This document shows, one piece after another, positions 13,053-25,100 of a stretch of 64,000 bases of DNA. Position 1 is the stretch's first letter. Each line of letters starts with the position of its first letter. Origin of the DNA: Tetrahymena thermophila SB210 (taxonomy: Eukaryota; Ciliophora; Oligohymenophorea; Hymenostomatida; Tetrahymenidae); the NCBI RefSeq assembly GCF_000189635.1, contig NW_002476335.1:434001-498000 (forward strand), in the 5' to 3' direction. The notes under the pieces were generated by a model. That model saw only the letters and a program-made list of their open reading frames with translations. It made no database searches and was not told the DNA's origin. A program made the translations under genes and the position numbers.

Positions 13053-13817
13053 ATGTTTACATTTAAACTAGTTTATAGATTTAGCTAAATAGCTAAAAGA
13101 TTATGCAATGAAAAGGATATAATATTTCATGTGAACTCAAAACCTTAGCAAATTAATGGTTTAATGTATTTTCCTAATTATGTTAATGAAAAGGAAGCTG
13201 AAATTCTTTCTAATACAGTAGACAGTAATTAATGGTTAGTAAACATAAGAAGAAGATAATAGCACTATGGAGTTGTTTATTATCATACAAGACATAATTT
13301 ATCTGAAATTTAACCAGAATCTTCAGAAAGCGAAAAAGCTCTAGATCTTTCAGTCTTTGACTGGTTAATTTAAAGATTAATAAACGATGAAGTATTCGAT
13401 GTTTCATATCCACCTAATTAATGTCTTGTAAATGAATATGACAATAAAGATAAATTAGGCTGTCATGTTGAAAATATAGAAGCTTTTGGGCCAATTATAG
13501 CAGGATTAAGTCTTCATAATCCTAGCTACCTTGCATTAAGAGAAGTAGAAAATAAGGAAAATAAAGTATAATTATATTTAGAACCTAGAAGTCTTTATGT
13601 GCTCACTTCAGATTCTAGGTATAAATGGGAGCATGGAGTTACTAAAATGAAAGAAATCTATAATCCAATCACATAATAAACTATAATTAAAAATGAAACA
13701 TATAGGCGTGTGAGTCTTACTTTTCGTCATGTTTTATTTGAAGGGACTAAAAAAGTGAGGAAAGGAGAAGATTCTGAAGTGCCTCCAAATTATTTCAAAA
13801 AAACACAGTAACTTTGA
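13053..13817 (+). CDS. AlkB-family 2OG-Fe(II) oxygenase (ALKBH-like)
   Basis: 254 codons, single exon, TGA stop. The order of motifs matches the AlkB/ALKBH fold: WLVNIRRRQQHYG (61-73), the substrate-lid region, NQCLVNEYDN (122-131), the metal motif GCHVENIEAFGP (136-147), the strand LYLEPRSLYVLTSDSRYKWEHGV (175-196) with the second iron ligand His194, and RRVSLTFRHV (218-227) supplying the 2-oxoglutarate-binding arginines. These enzymes remove methyl groups from nucleic acids or proteins using Fe(II), 2OG and O2. The canonical H-x-D appears as H138-V-E140, a conservative but uncommon carboxylate swap. ALKBH4- and ALKBH8-type proteins show the closest motif wording I know, but subfamily and substrate cannot be fixed here. 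The N-terminus (FTFKLVYRFSQIAKRLC) could be a short targeting helix. Confidence 0.85.
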
Positions 13818-14325
13818 TAAATACTTTTAAGTTTAAAATAATAATTAAAATAAATAATATCCACAAGATAAAAATAGAAGTTCATTTTAAGCTAAATTAA
13901 GATTAAAATCTAAAATAAAATAAATATTTTATAATTACAATTTTTGATAATATTCTAAATATTTCTGATATTAATACTTTTATTAATGTTTACTTGTGTA
14001 ATAAAGAATTAAACTATTTATTTATTATTTTGTGATATAAAATACATATTAATTAACTATTAGTGAGATATTTTTCAACTGTAATTATCTTAATAAATTA
14101 TTGTTGTTAAAAATAATTCTATGCAAATTAACAAACCACAAAAGGTTAGAAAATGTAATTAAGGAATAGAAACCATAAAAAGCTATGAATTTGTACAATT
14201 ATTTTATATTTAGATTTTCTTTATTTAAAATAAAAAATTATCTTATTAAAGATTTAAAATTGTGTTAAGAGCATTATTTATTTAAATATTTAATTTTGAT
14301 AATTTTATCTATTTATCTAAAAAGC
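13818..14325. other. Convergent intergenic spacer, nothing seen
   Basis: AT-rich spacer between the 3' ends of the AlkB-like gene (+) and the small membrane protein (-). No coding or RNA motif recognised. Confidence 0.5.
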
Positions 14326-14904
14326 TCACTCATTTTTTTTCTTTGAAATAGAATTTTATAAATCAATTTCTGTGTTGATATCTGTTTCTTTCTTATTTTA
14401 TTCTTTGATTAGCCTATCTCTTTCTTCTTGTACCTTAGAATCAGTCATTATTCCTTGATTTTCAACTTTTTTACTATAATGATTCACAATTTTATATAAA
14501 ATCAAGCAAATTAAACTCTAAGCAGCAAGTCCAATTTTTAAATAAAATTGAAGAACATCATACTTAAGTTTAATTACACTGAAGAATGTAGTTAAGACTT
14601 TAATCTAAAATTCATGAGCCGCATATATGAAAATATAGCTAAATAGAGTTAAAAAAAATGTAAACAAAAATAGATTAAAGAACCATAGAATTCCATCTCG
14701 TTTTTGTTTATCCTTATTATGGAGTTGATTTGCCATTTATCTAAATTATTTGTATTAAATGTTATTTCTTCTTCTATGCTTTTTCAACTTTTAAAATAAG
14801 TATGCAAATATTAGTATACTTCCTACTATTGCAAATTAATGTTAACTATCAAGCTTGTTGAGCTAGCCTAACAATTTGCGATAAATTTATTCTAGTTTGT
14901 TCAT
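14326..14904 (-). CDS. Small three-helix membrane protein
   Basis: 192 codons, single exon, TGA stop. The first in-frame ATG after the flank is at 14904; a second in-frame ATG at 14736 would lose the first helix. Three hydrophobic segments are visible: FAIVGSILIFAYLF (residues ~24-37), WFFNLFLFTFFLTLFSYIFI (~74-93) and IGLAAQSLICLILYKIV (~124-140). They are separated by basic loops (KKHRRRN, HNKDKQKRD). The C-terminal tail is charged and helical (QEERDRLIKEQNKKETD), presumably cytosolic. No family recognised. The layout of three helices plus a coiled tail recalls ER membrane insertion or trafficking proteins, but no diagnostic motif supports that. Confidence 0.75.
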
Positions 14905-15195
14905 AAATATTTTGCTTTAAAAATATATTTTTTTAATAATTTTTGAATTTTTGAGATTTTAATAAACAAATAGATTTACAAAAGGTAAAAAGAAAGCATA
15001 AAATGATTGATACTGATATTTAATTTATTAAAATATAAATTAAACATTTCAAATATTAAATTTATTAAAATATAAATTAAGCATATCAATTATTTAATTA
15101 ATTAGTGTAATTTTAATTAACAATAGAAGATTTAAAGATATTTAGAAGTATATTATAAATAATTTAAGTTATTATTTGAGCTATAGTGTTTTGCT

Positions 15196-18100
15196 TCAAA
15201 TTATGTTTTGCATAGTAGTAGGTTAAGATTGATATTTGCTGTGTTTAGGTGAAGATGTTTGAGATATTTTTATTGAGATTTAGCTTTCTTACAATTTTTG
15301 ATTAGATCCATTTCCATTAATTGAGAATTAAGTTGAAAAAGAGGGGAATTATATATGGTTACCTGATTTTAACAATCTTTCTGAATTTTGAGCTGTTTTT
15401 TTGGGAGAAAGAGATTCTATTTTTAAAATTTAAGGTATGTTTTATTTTTAATTGTTTGTGAATGGTTCAGTATCAAATTCATTTATTTTATTTTTACTTT
15501 TAGAGTCAAAATATGAACAAACAGTTTTTCTTTTTCTGTCATCTTCAGTTTTTAATTTTTGCTAGAAAATCTCTTTATTTATTTTTTGCTTTTATTAAAA
15601 CTCTTCTGGAATATGGTTTTGACTTTAAGTAACTGCTTAATTATTATGATATAAATTCGCTTTATTAAACATTTCAAGTTACTTCTAGAAATATATTTAA
15701 ACTTGTTATTTAGAAATTAAATTCTTTAAAATCTTTTGCTTATTTTGTGGGATACCTTTTAAAGCATTTTATTCGCTATTACTTTCGTTTATAAGGTTAA
15801 TTTGTTATATTGTTTTTAAGTTAGACACAGATTACAAATTTAATTTTTAAAAAGATGTTCTTGTTTTTGATCTTTAGTCTAAAGTTTCAACTAAGCTTTT
15901 GAATTAATCTGATTCTTGTTTGTTAGGACTTTATTATAATAAGGGCCTTTTTGAGGCTAAAAAACCAGCTTTTTTAGTTGAACAAACTTCATTCAGTAAA
16001 ATACTGTTTTTATTTTCAGTTTGTATGCTAAGCATAGATTGAGAACGAGTTGGTAGTTAAGTGACAATATTTTATTCTACTTGATTATTATTTTTTTAAT
16101 CTGCTGATTGAAGTTAAACAATGTTGTTTTTTAAAATATCTTAGCTCAGGCCTACTATTGCTGCATCTGCCTAATTTTTATTTTTCACAATACTTTTTAT
16201 TTTCTTTTTAAGATAAGGACTAAATTCACCATTATTTTTTAAATCATAATTCAAGTTTTCTAATATTTGAATAAAATTTTTAGTACTTTTATTACTTGTT
16301 TCTACCTTACTTTCTGTATGCATATCATTTTAATTTTATTAGGCTAATAATAATGTTTAATTTTACAATTTAGAATTATCATTACTTTAGTTATTTTATG
16401 AATTCTAATTTAACGAATGAAATAATTTGTTCTAAGTATTGCTAGTATTACTTCTTTGTCTCCATTACCTCATATAGGTCTTTTAGTGATTTTTTAAATT
16501 TATTAGCTCTTATTAGTGATTTATTTTTTAAATAATTTGTCTATTCAAGTGATTTTGCTCATCTTAATCTAATGCAGAAAATATGTTAAATCCTGTATCA
16601 ATTTACATAGGAGTTGATTTAAAATTAGAATTTACAGTTTTTCGAGATAGAAGAGTTTTCTACTTTTATTATAAAAGGTTCTAATTTACATCTTGAGTTG
16701 CTTATGTAAAATTTTAGCAAGTTGATTGAGGAATAATTGTTCCCAAATTACTCTAAATTTTTTATTATCTTACAAAATTTAATTTAAAAGGGCTCTCGAT
16801 TGGAGTTGAGTCAACACTAGCAAAACCAGGCTTAAGCTAAATCTTTAGTTTAACCTTTTCTTTTTAACTAGCTTCCAGAGAATTGATTTGTCCTACCTTA
16901 TTTTTTATTGGTGAGGTACTTTAAATTTTTCTATCTTTTAAAGGATTACTATCATAATCTTTTATATCTAATAGTTAAGAGTTTTATAAGGGATGAGACC
17001 TTAGTGATGCTTCTTTTTATGTGTATAATTTATTATCACTCTTTTCAGTATCATTTTCATTTTTATTTTCTAGTGGAATTCTATCATTTAGTTTCACTTA
17101 GCTTTTTTCATAAAAATTATTTTGATATTTGTCTTTAGATTCTTCATTTTATTTGTTATCTATATTTAAATAAAAATATTTTCTTAATTTCAAAACTTAA
17201 TTCATATTTATAAAAAAATTAAAATTACTCTATGAATAATGCTAGGCTATGCTCACGTTTGTTCTAGAAGTGATCTATTATGAATTTTAATTTTATTAGC
17301 ATGCAGCAATGTTATTTTTAATTAATAAATTTTTATTATGACAAGGCGATTCTTCAAGATCTTGATCTTAAATAACCATGGATTTAGGCTTCAAAATATT
17401 TCTTTGCCATGTATTCTAAGTTATTGTTTCATCTTAAATGTTAACCATCGATTATATTTTATTGTTAATTGAAAGGTTATTTTCATTTAAATTGAAATTC
17501 AGCTATTTCATTTATTTATTTGGGTTTTTAGATGGACTAAGATGGATTCTTACAGGTGATTCTATCAAATACATTTCATAATTTCTGTTTGTAGATTGTG
17601 TCATTTCTGATAATTTTGGAGGAGAAATATTTCCAACTTACTGAGATACTTAAAATTTAACTTTCTATTGTTTGTGAGTTGGAGAACAATTTGAAAAATA
17701 ATCCCCTGTTAAAACTGTACTTTGTCTTTGTATATTTGTTTGAGATTTTAAAGGACTAGAAGGCTCAAGTGCATCTAACTATGTAAACGATGATATTGAT
17801 TAAATAGCAGGTAATGTTCTTTAAGCTTTAAGTGGTGAAGTTGAAGCTCCTCTTACAGAATTTTTTTCATCTTATATATTTTTATTTTTCTTTGAGATTA
17901 TTAATTTATCAATAATTTGATGAGTATCCAAAGGATCATATTTTATTAATTGAGTCTTACTCTTTTGGAGTATTTGCTACTAAGCTAAACTCACATCCTA
18001 ATAAAGAAACTACTTGTAATCTTTTAAAGAGTTTTTCATACTCATAATTCTTTCCTCTATTTAAAAATTTTTTTCTTTCAATCTGTTTAGAATATACTGT

Positions 18101-19334
18101 TTGGAAACCTCATCTTAAAAAACATGATTAAGGAAATGAGCCTTTTTAATCATTAAAACTTTTCCTTCAAAAGAGTTGCATATGATTTTATAAGATCTCT
18201 TTGATTCATTTAAAATTTCCTCTTCACCAAAATATTCTCCTTAACATAAAATTCTTACCTAAACCAAACAAAATTAGTTTTATTCTAAAATCATTAAAAA
18301 AAAATATTTTACCTTTAAATATTATTATATTTTGCTATTCTCTTTAGCCTTAATTTTACGTTTGAATTAAATGAATTCATCTTAATGTTCATCTTCTCCA
18401 ACAAGTTTTTCAAAATTCGATTTAGTGTAAACCTTATTTCATTAAAAATATCAGTTTAAAAATAAAATGTTTAAAAAATATTTAAAATAATATTTTAAAA
18501 AAATTACGACAAACTCTCCTTCCTAAATTACAAACATACTATCAGCTGAATCTCCTAGATCATAAACCAAATCTCCTTTCTTATAATTTAACCACATAGA
18601 ATTTAAATATAGATCTCTTAATTTATTTTAAGTCCAAGAGCTAAACAAGGCCATCTTATATAATATAGACATCTCTTTTAACATTTTATTTAACTCTTTT
18701 GACTAAAGAGTGTTTTAATAGCTTTTTTGAGATAAAACACCAAAGATACAATTTTCAAGACACTTAATTGTAGCAAGACGAGGCCTTTTATAAATGAGTG
18801 CAATTTCACCAAAAGATTCTCCTGCTTTTAATTCTTTGACTTGTTTTAAATCAACATCCTATTTAGTCAATTTAATGTTAATTCCAACTTTTCCTTATAT
18901 AATGATATAGAACTTTTCTCCAAAGCTGCCTAAATTTATTTTTAAAATTTTAGCAAAAATGCTCTTATTTATATGATCTTATAATTTTTATCTTAAACAA
19001 AAAGTAAGAAAGATTTACCTATTTCAAATACTTTTTCATTTTATTCAAAGGTTTCTATTTAAAGATATTTGCAGCACTCTTTTATTATGTCATAATCATG
19101 ATCATTATTATATTAATCAAAAAACTTAATATTCTTAAGCTATGATGAAAGAAGCTCAATATCAACTTCCGTTCTAGTATGAGATGATTTCTTTAAGAGT
19201 CTACAAATCAGCTTTATTTAATTTTCAAAAAATATTTAAAGATATCATTAGCCTATTTTTTATTTCAAATATACCTCAGTATCTAAAATTGGCTATATTA
19301 CATCGTTACTTTGGTCAATTTAGTTTTTTTCCAT
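15196..19334 (-). CDS. Tandem cyclic-nucleotide-binding-domain protein
   Basis: Five exons: 19334-19275, 19211-19019, 18977-18508, 18432-18313 and 18258-15196, with introns of 63, 41, 75 and 54 nt; 1301 codons. Two cNMP-binding folds lie in the first ~300 residues. CNBD1 (about 68-175) has FEQNEKVFEIG, FYIIIQGKVGINI and the phosphate-binding cassette FGEIALIYKRPRLATI, with the arginine expected to hold the cyclic phosphate. CNBD2 (about 195-300) has GDLVYDLGDSADSMFVIQEG, a longer loop and a degenerate cassette, FGEEEILNESKRSYKI. Residues ~300-1301 are low-complexity Ser/Gln/Asn/Lys-rich with SP sites. No kinase or channel domain is present, so it is a PKA-regulatory-like or cNMP-sensor scaffold rather than a channel. 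CNBD1 looks binding-competent; CNBD2 is probably structural. Confidence 0.88.
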
Positions 19335-20827
19335 TATAAAAAATGCGTGTAGCTCTGGTAAATAAGAAATGAGAGGAGTATATTTTCTTCAAGATAATTC
19401 TAAACTGAGTAAAATTATTATTTTTAAATGATATACTTATTTTTTAGATTGTTTAATATTAGAAAAAAATAAATTAATTGTTTAAATGATTGATGTTGTA
19501 AGGCAAGTAATAAGTATACTTTATTTTACTATTTTTTGTTTAATAAATATAAACTTTTTTGATATCTAATGAAGATCAAATTTGAAGAAAACAAAATATC
19601 CAATCTTTTTTTATGTAAATACTTAGGATTTGATAAATCCTTGATTATTGGTTATTTATTAAAATTAAAATCTTCAATTTTATTGAGTTATTTATGTAAA
19701 TCACCATTAAAAACTTCTAAAATATAAATTATATTTTTGATAATTAAAGTATTCTTACTATAATTCAGAAAATATTAATATTATAATCACCACAGAAATT
19801 GAAATTCATATTTAATTAATAAAATTAGATTGCCATTCAAACAGCTTACACTTACTAATTTTTAGGGTTTAAATTTTTTAACACTTTATTTACTTTGAAT
19901 TCTCAATACGAACTAAAAACAAGTCAAACATCTCTTTATAACTTAATAAGAATCTATTTTCTATTTTTATAAATGTAATTTATTGATATTATTGGAGAGT
20001 TTTTTTATTTTTAATAAATATTATTTATTTATTCGTATTTTTGAGTTATTTTCTAAAAAATATACTGTTTTTATCAAATATTCTAAGATAAACTATAAGT
20101 AAAATATAATTAAAAAAGCATTTTTATGAATTTTAAAACACTCAACAATCCCATCTTCTCAAATAATAAGATAATTTTTATCTTGTAAAATAATATTTTT
20201 AATTACTAAATTATTAATATTATTCAGATTTTTGATATTACTTAATTTTAACATAAAACTATTTATAAAGTCGATTAATGAGATTTTATTATTAAATTTA
20301 ATTTATCTAAAATTTAAAATCAAAAAGAAGTCAATGAATATGATACATTTTAAAATTATTTACTAAAAATAGACAAATATAATATGAATTTCTATTTCTT
20401 CTTTTTAAAATCAACAGTTATCTAAATAAATAAATTAATTAATAAATAAAGGCACATAAAATACTTTACCTTCAATAAAATTCAAAATTTTAAAAATTAG
20501 AATATTATGTCAAAATTAAATGGATTTTTTCCAGTAAATTAATTTAAGTAAATTAAAAAACTTAAAGTAGACCTATTTAAAAAAAATAAAATTTTTAAAT
20601 TATTAACTGTATTTAATTGTAATAAAAACTAGAACTCTGATGCAAAGAAAGAAAATTTAATAATAACTTGCTTTAAAAACTAAAGAAATTTTTTAAAAAT
20701 ATTCAAAATAAAAGCCTCAATTTAGATTAAAATTTTATTTAAAATATTTTGTAAAAAATAATTTCAAATTTAAAAGTTTACTAAATGCTTTAATTTAATA
20801 TTAATTAACTTACTTCTTTTTATTATT
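19335..20827. other. Intergenic, no gene seen
   Basis: About 1.5 kb of very AT-rich sequence between two minus-strand genes. It should hold the promoter of the cNMP-binding gene and the terminator of the LRAT gene. No protein-like frame or structured RNA noticed. Confidence 0.5.
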
Positions 20828-21730
20828 TCATAATAAAAATGTTGCAACATAGACCCAATTACTTAATAAGGTTTCATAAAAAACAGATACTTTGATATAA
20901 TTATCAAAAATATTTATAAAAAAGTGATCATTTATTTTATAAATTGGAAAGAAGAATAGCATGTAGTAAATTGATCTCCTCAATAATCTTTCCAATTAAT
21001 AGCTTTTACGCACTCCAGTTGTCCATTCTAGGACTAAGTGCTCACAATTATTACTTTTTAGACTGTATATTTCTTTTTATCCTTTTGCATTTATTGGGCA
21101 TATGTATTTTTTTGCTTTTTCTACTGTAACTTATCCTTCTAGCCTTGGTTAACGATAGCATGTCCCTGCAGATTTGAGCATGTATTCAAAAATGCTACAG
21201 TTATATCTAGCTCTTTTTAATTTTCCTCCGTATAAAAAATAATCTAAAGAAGTTTCCATTATTACTGCTTTATTTATATTTGATTATGGATTAATCCTGT
21301 CCCAAAATGTTACTTTTTTTTATTTACTCTCCAATTCTACATTATTTTAGTTTACTACATGAAAGTTTTTACTTTTTTTGTCATATTAAAGGGTATTCTC
21401 AATAATTTACGGCTAATTATTTTAGTTTTCTAAATCTTTTTTATTAGATTAATTGTTAACATTTTTATTAAATTATTCGCTATTTAAATCTTATAATTAT
21501 TGATCTTTTTCGATTTATTATTAGTTATCAACATTATCATACGCTAATGCGTCTGCTCTAGTTGTAAAATGAATACATCTACCGTTTCCTATATAAACTC
21601 CATGGTGTTAGTACATAAGTAAGTGTCTAACGTTTCTCCATACATAAATATGATCACCTGGTTTTAACTCACTTGGAGTAATAGAGTGACTTGAAAAATA
21701 CTTTAAGCTTGCAATAAATTTTTTGATCAT
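20828..21730 (-). CDS. LRAT / NlpC-P60-superfamily domain protein
   Basis: 300 codons, single exon, TGA stop. The N-terminal block ELKPGDHIYV (21-30) followed by QHHGVYIGNGRCIHF (41-55) is the LRAT/H-rev107 signature: the catalytic histidine in HHGVYIG and the second histidine in CIHF. The catalytic Cys229 sits in SNNCEHLVLEWTTG, the expected N-C-E-H box. These proteins are thiol acyltransferases/phospholipases that act on membrane phospholipids. Between the two halves is a ~100-residue Gln/Asn-rich insertion (about 66-150). Near the C-terminus a hydrophobic segment (YYMLFFFPIYKI) and a final VYVATFLL end suggest a membrane anchor, as in LRAT and HRASLS proteins. All three catalytic residues are present, so it should be active; the substrate is unknown. 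Confidence 0.9.
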
Positions 21731-22103
21731 TAGCTATCTGATAGAAAAGATATTTATTTAATTAAAACTTAAATAAAAATTTTAATCAGAAATGATGTCG
21801 CTTATAATATTAACTCGAATCTTACACTCTGATTCTAGATTTTTCTCTAATTTAAATAAATACTTTTAAATTTTTGAGTAATTGAATTGTAATAATTTTA
21901 TTATAATTATGTTTTTTTACATTATAAAGATATTATATATTTAAATTAATACTCTAAAAATATTTAATTATCTTAATTTTAAAGTATAAAAATTAGTAAA
22001 AATTAGTTTGTTAGTTGTTTATTTATTTATTTATTTATTTCTTATAGAAAAATTTATTATTTTTAGCTCTTATTGTATTGTGTATAAAAGTATATCCAAA
22101 AAA
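21731..22103. other. Intergenic spacer
   Basis: Short AT-rich gap between the LRAT and kinase genes, both on minus. It contains a TTTA/TTAT tetranucleotide run around 22018-22045. Nothing else seen. Confidence 0.5.
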
Positions 22104-25100
22104 TCAAGAACACATGTCAAGCTTTACTTATTCATTAGTATTTTATATGGAGATTAATTCAGTTTTACCTGAATCCTCCTTTTTATTAGATGCTACTGTA
22201 CTCTAGGTGTTTTTGTTTGTTTGTTAATTAGTGATATCTTCAATATTTGGTGTTATATCTACAAAATCGGTATTTAAAACGCTTTTATGGAGAAATTAAC
22301 ACACCTCTTTTGGAGATATTCTTTTAGATGGATCTAAAACAAGCATTTTTTTGACTAAATATCTTAAATCTTGATCAACTACAACTCCACTATAATTATG
22401 CTCATCAATATAAGTGTCTATGCTTTTTACAACTTCAATCTATTTTTCGATAATATTTTCAAAAACTCTGCCTTTAGCAGCAAATAAGCCATGACGAATT
22501 AACTCTTATCCCTTGTGCTTAACTATAGTTTTTAAGCTCATCCATAAAGGAATACCACTGATTATTTCCATCATTACACACCCTAAACTCCAAATATCAA
22601 TAACGTAAGTCTTTTAATAGTTCTTTAAATATTCAAGCAAATAAGGAATGTGTCTAAGTTAATTCTGGTAAAGAATAAAATTTAATATTTCGGGAGCCAT
22701 ATATTCAGGAGTAGCCATAGAAAAATGTTTTAAGTTACCAAATGTAAAGCTACTTCCGTAATCTATCAGCTTTACCTACTCTATCTCTGTGAAGCCTCCA
22801 TTATCTTTTGTTTTTACTAGTATATTTTCTGTTTTTAAATCTGAATGAACAATTCTTTAATCAGATAGTAGCCACAAAGCATGTGCAAGTTCAAAAATTA
22901 ACTTTTTAAACTACCTAAGATCCCTTTTGATGCTCTAATAAAGTTTTTTGTAATGTACCTATTATGTGTAAATAAATAATTTTAATTAAAGTATATTAAA
23001 ATTAAAATATTTACTCTATATACTCTCTCTTCACCTCTGTATCCTTCTCCCTTCAATTCATATAGACTACTTCCAAGAGATTCGCCACAGAGCTCATAGT
23101 AAATCCAGGTATCAACTTATTTAATTTCATAATTCATCATTTTAGATAAATTATTGACACCTAAAGTAATTAATTATTAAATAACAAATATATAAATAAT
23201 TGATTCAGTCGTTTATTTTTTAATTTTTTACCCCTATACATTTAGTATTTTTCTTTGGCTACACCATTTTTGAAAAAGAAAGAGCCAAACCATATTTCCT
23301 TTATGTGAGTCTAGTGAGCATTACTACTTAGAATCTACTTAACTGCATAGTTTTCTTTAGTTTACTTATCTTCACCTAACCATACAAGTGCAAAGCCACC
23401 CCTAAGATATTTAAAATTTGAATAAATATTTTTTGTAAAAAATTAAATAAGGAATACCTTCCAAGAAGCTTCTTTTTTATAAGAGTTTTGGGAAATCTAT
23501 CACCAAAGTTATTATATTCTTCTTCTGATAAATCCCATTTTTGTTTTGAATTATTTTATTTATCATTATTATTTTACTAACTGTTTTAAGATGATGTTTC
23601 TTATTTAAGAATGCTTACTTTATCTTATTATTTATCTTCCTTTTTTTCAGCTTAGCGATTTTATATTTATTAATTTAAATATCCTTCATTTTGTAATCTT
23701 TTAGGAATAGAAGGTTCTCTCTCTTATATAGTTTCTTGCTCTCCTAGACGTGAAGGTCTTTTATCTAACTTAAACTTTGGTAGTTTCTCAGCTACTATGC
23801 TAATATTTTCATTAGTAATTATATCTTTTTCAAAATTTTTTGAGTGTTTGTGATCTAGTAAAAAACTTTCTTAGTTATTATATGTATTTTCTTAGCTTCC
23901 TTAAGGGCTTTCAGAGTTTCCTGAAAGGATTGATTTCTAATATTTTTATCTTTCTTCTTTGGTTTATAAATTGGAAATCTTATTAATCTAAAGATTCTAG
24001 TTATCTTAGCCATTCTAACTTCTTTTCTATAATTGCTACTAAATAAATTTTTATCTAACTAGCTACTCTTTTTATATTAATTCTTGCTTCTCTCTCTGTA
24101 CAATAATGCTTTTTTCGAATAGCTGCTAGTTAGTAGAATGCTTAGATGATTGAGGAAATAAATTTTTTTTCTCTATTTTTTACGGAGATTAAGAAAACTG
24201 AGATTAAAGATTATTTTAATGGTTTCCTTAGCTTGATTAGACGTTACTATACCTGGCTTAGGAACTTATATCTTCATAGTCATTCTGTATTGTTATTAAT
24301 TTCTCACCACGATTATAGTAGTATGCAGGATTGTTTCTGACAGATTAATTGCGGTTTTTTCTTGAGGCTATTTAAAAATTTAAAGCAATTTCATCCAAGC
24401 TATCAGGAATTGTTTAAATTTGTAAATTTTTATTATTCAATGACCCATAATTAGCTAGAGCATTTTAATTGTTATTCTAGTTTATATAAACTTAATTCTA
24501 ATTCTTTTAAATATTGCTATATTGTTAATTAATACTATTATTTATGTTATTTTATATTGAGTTTTCAGTTTAAAGAACTGAGTTTTATCTTGGAGGAGTT
24601 GAAGTAGTAATTATATTAGGAACTTTCTTCACATAATTATTGTTTTAAATTTTTATTTTTGTCCTAGTTTTGATATTTGTAGTTTTTTAAAAAGGAGAAC
24701 TAGCTCTAGATGCAAATGAACTCTCTCTAATCGACCTTGCATTTGATGAATAATTTTAGCTTGGCCTATTTTGCTAAAACACATACTTTTTTGTATTATT
24801 TTAACTAGGAGTTTATACATTAGGAGTATTTAAATATTAATTAATTTTTTAATTTTTTGTTTAAATATTATTAACTCCGTTTTGCATATTCCCATTTTAA
24901 TTCTAAAATTAGTTATTGTTTTACTAATAAGTAATGCTTTTCTGTTAAGACTATTGTTAAATGGTGAGAAATTATTAATTCTTTTATATTTAAGGACTAC
25001 TTTAATCAGTATAATCATTTTAATTTTAAATACTGCTGAATGTAGGTTCTTCATCATCATACTCAATATTATCGCTCTTTCTATCATTAATTGTTTTCAT

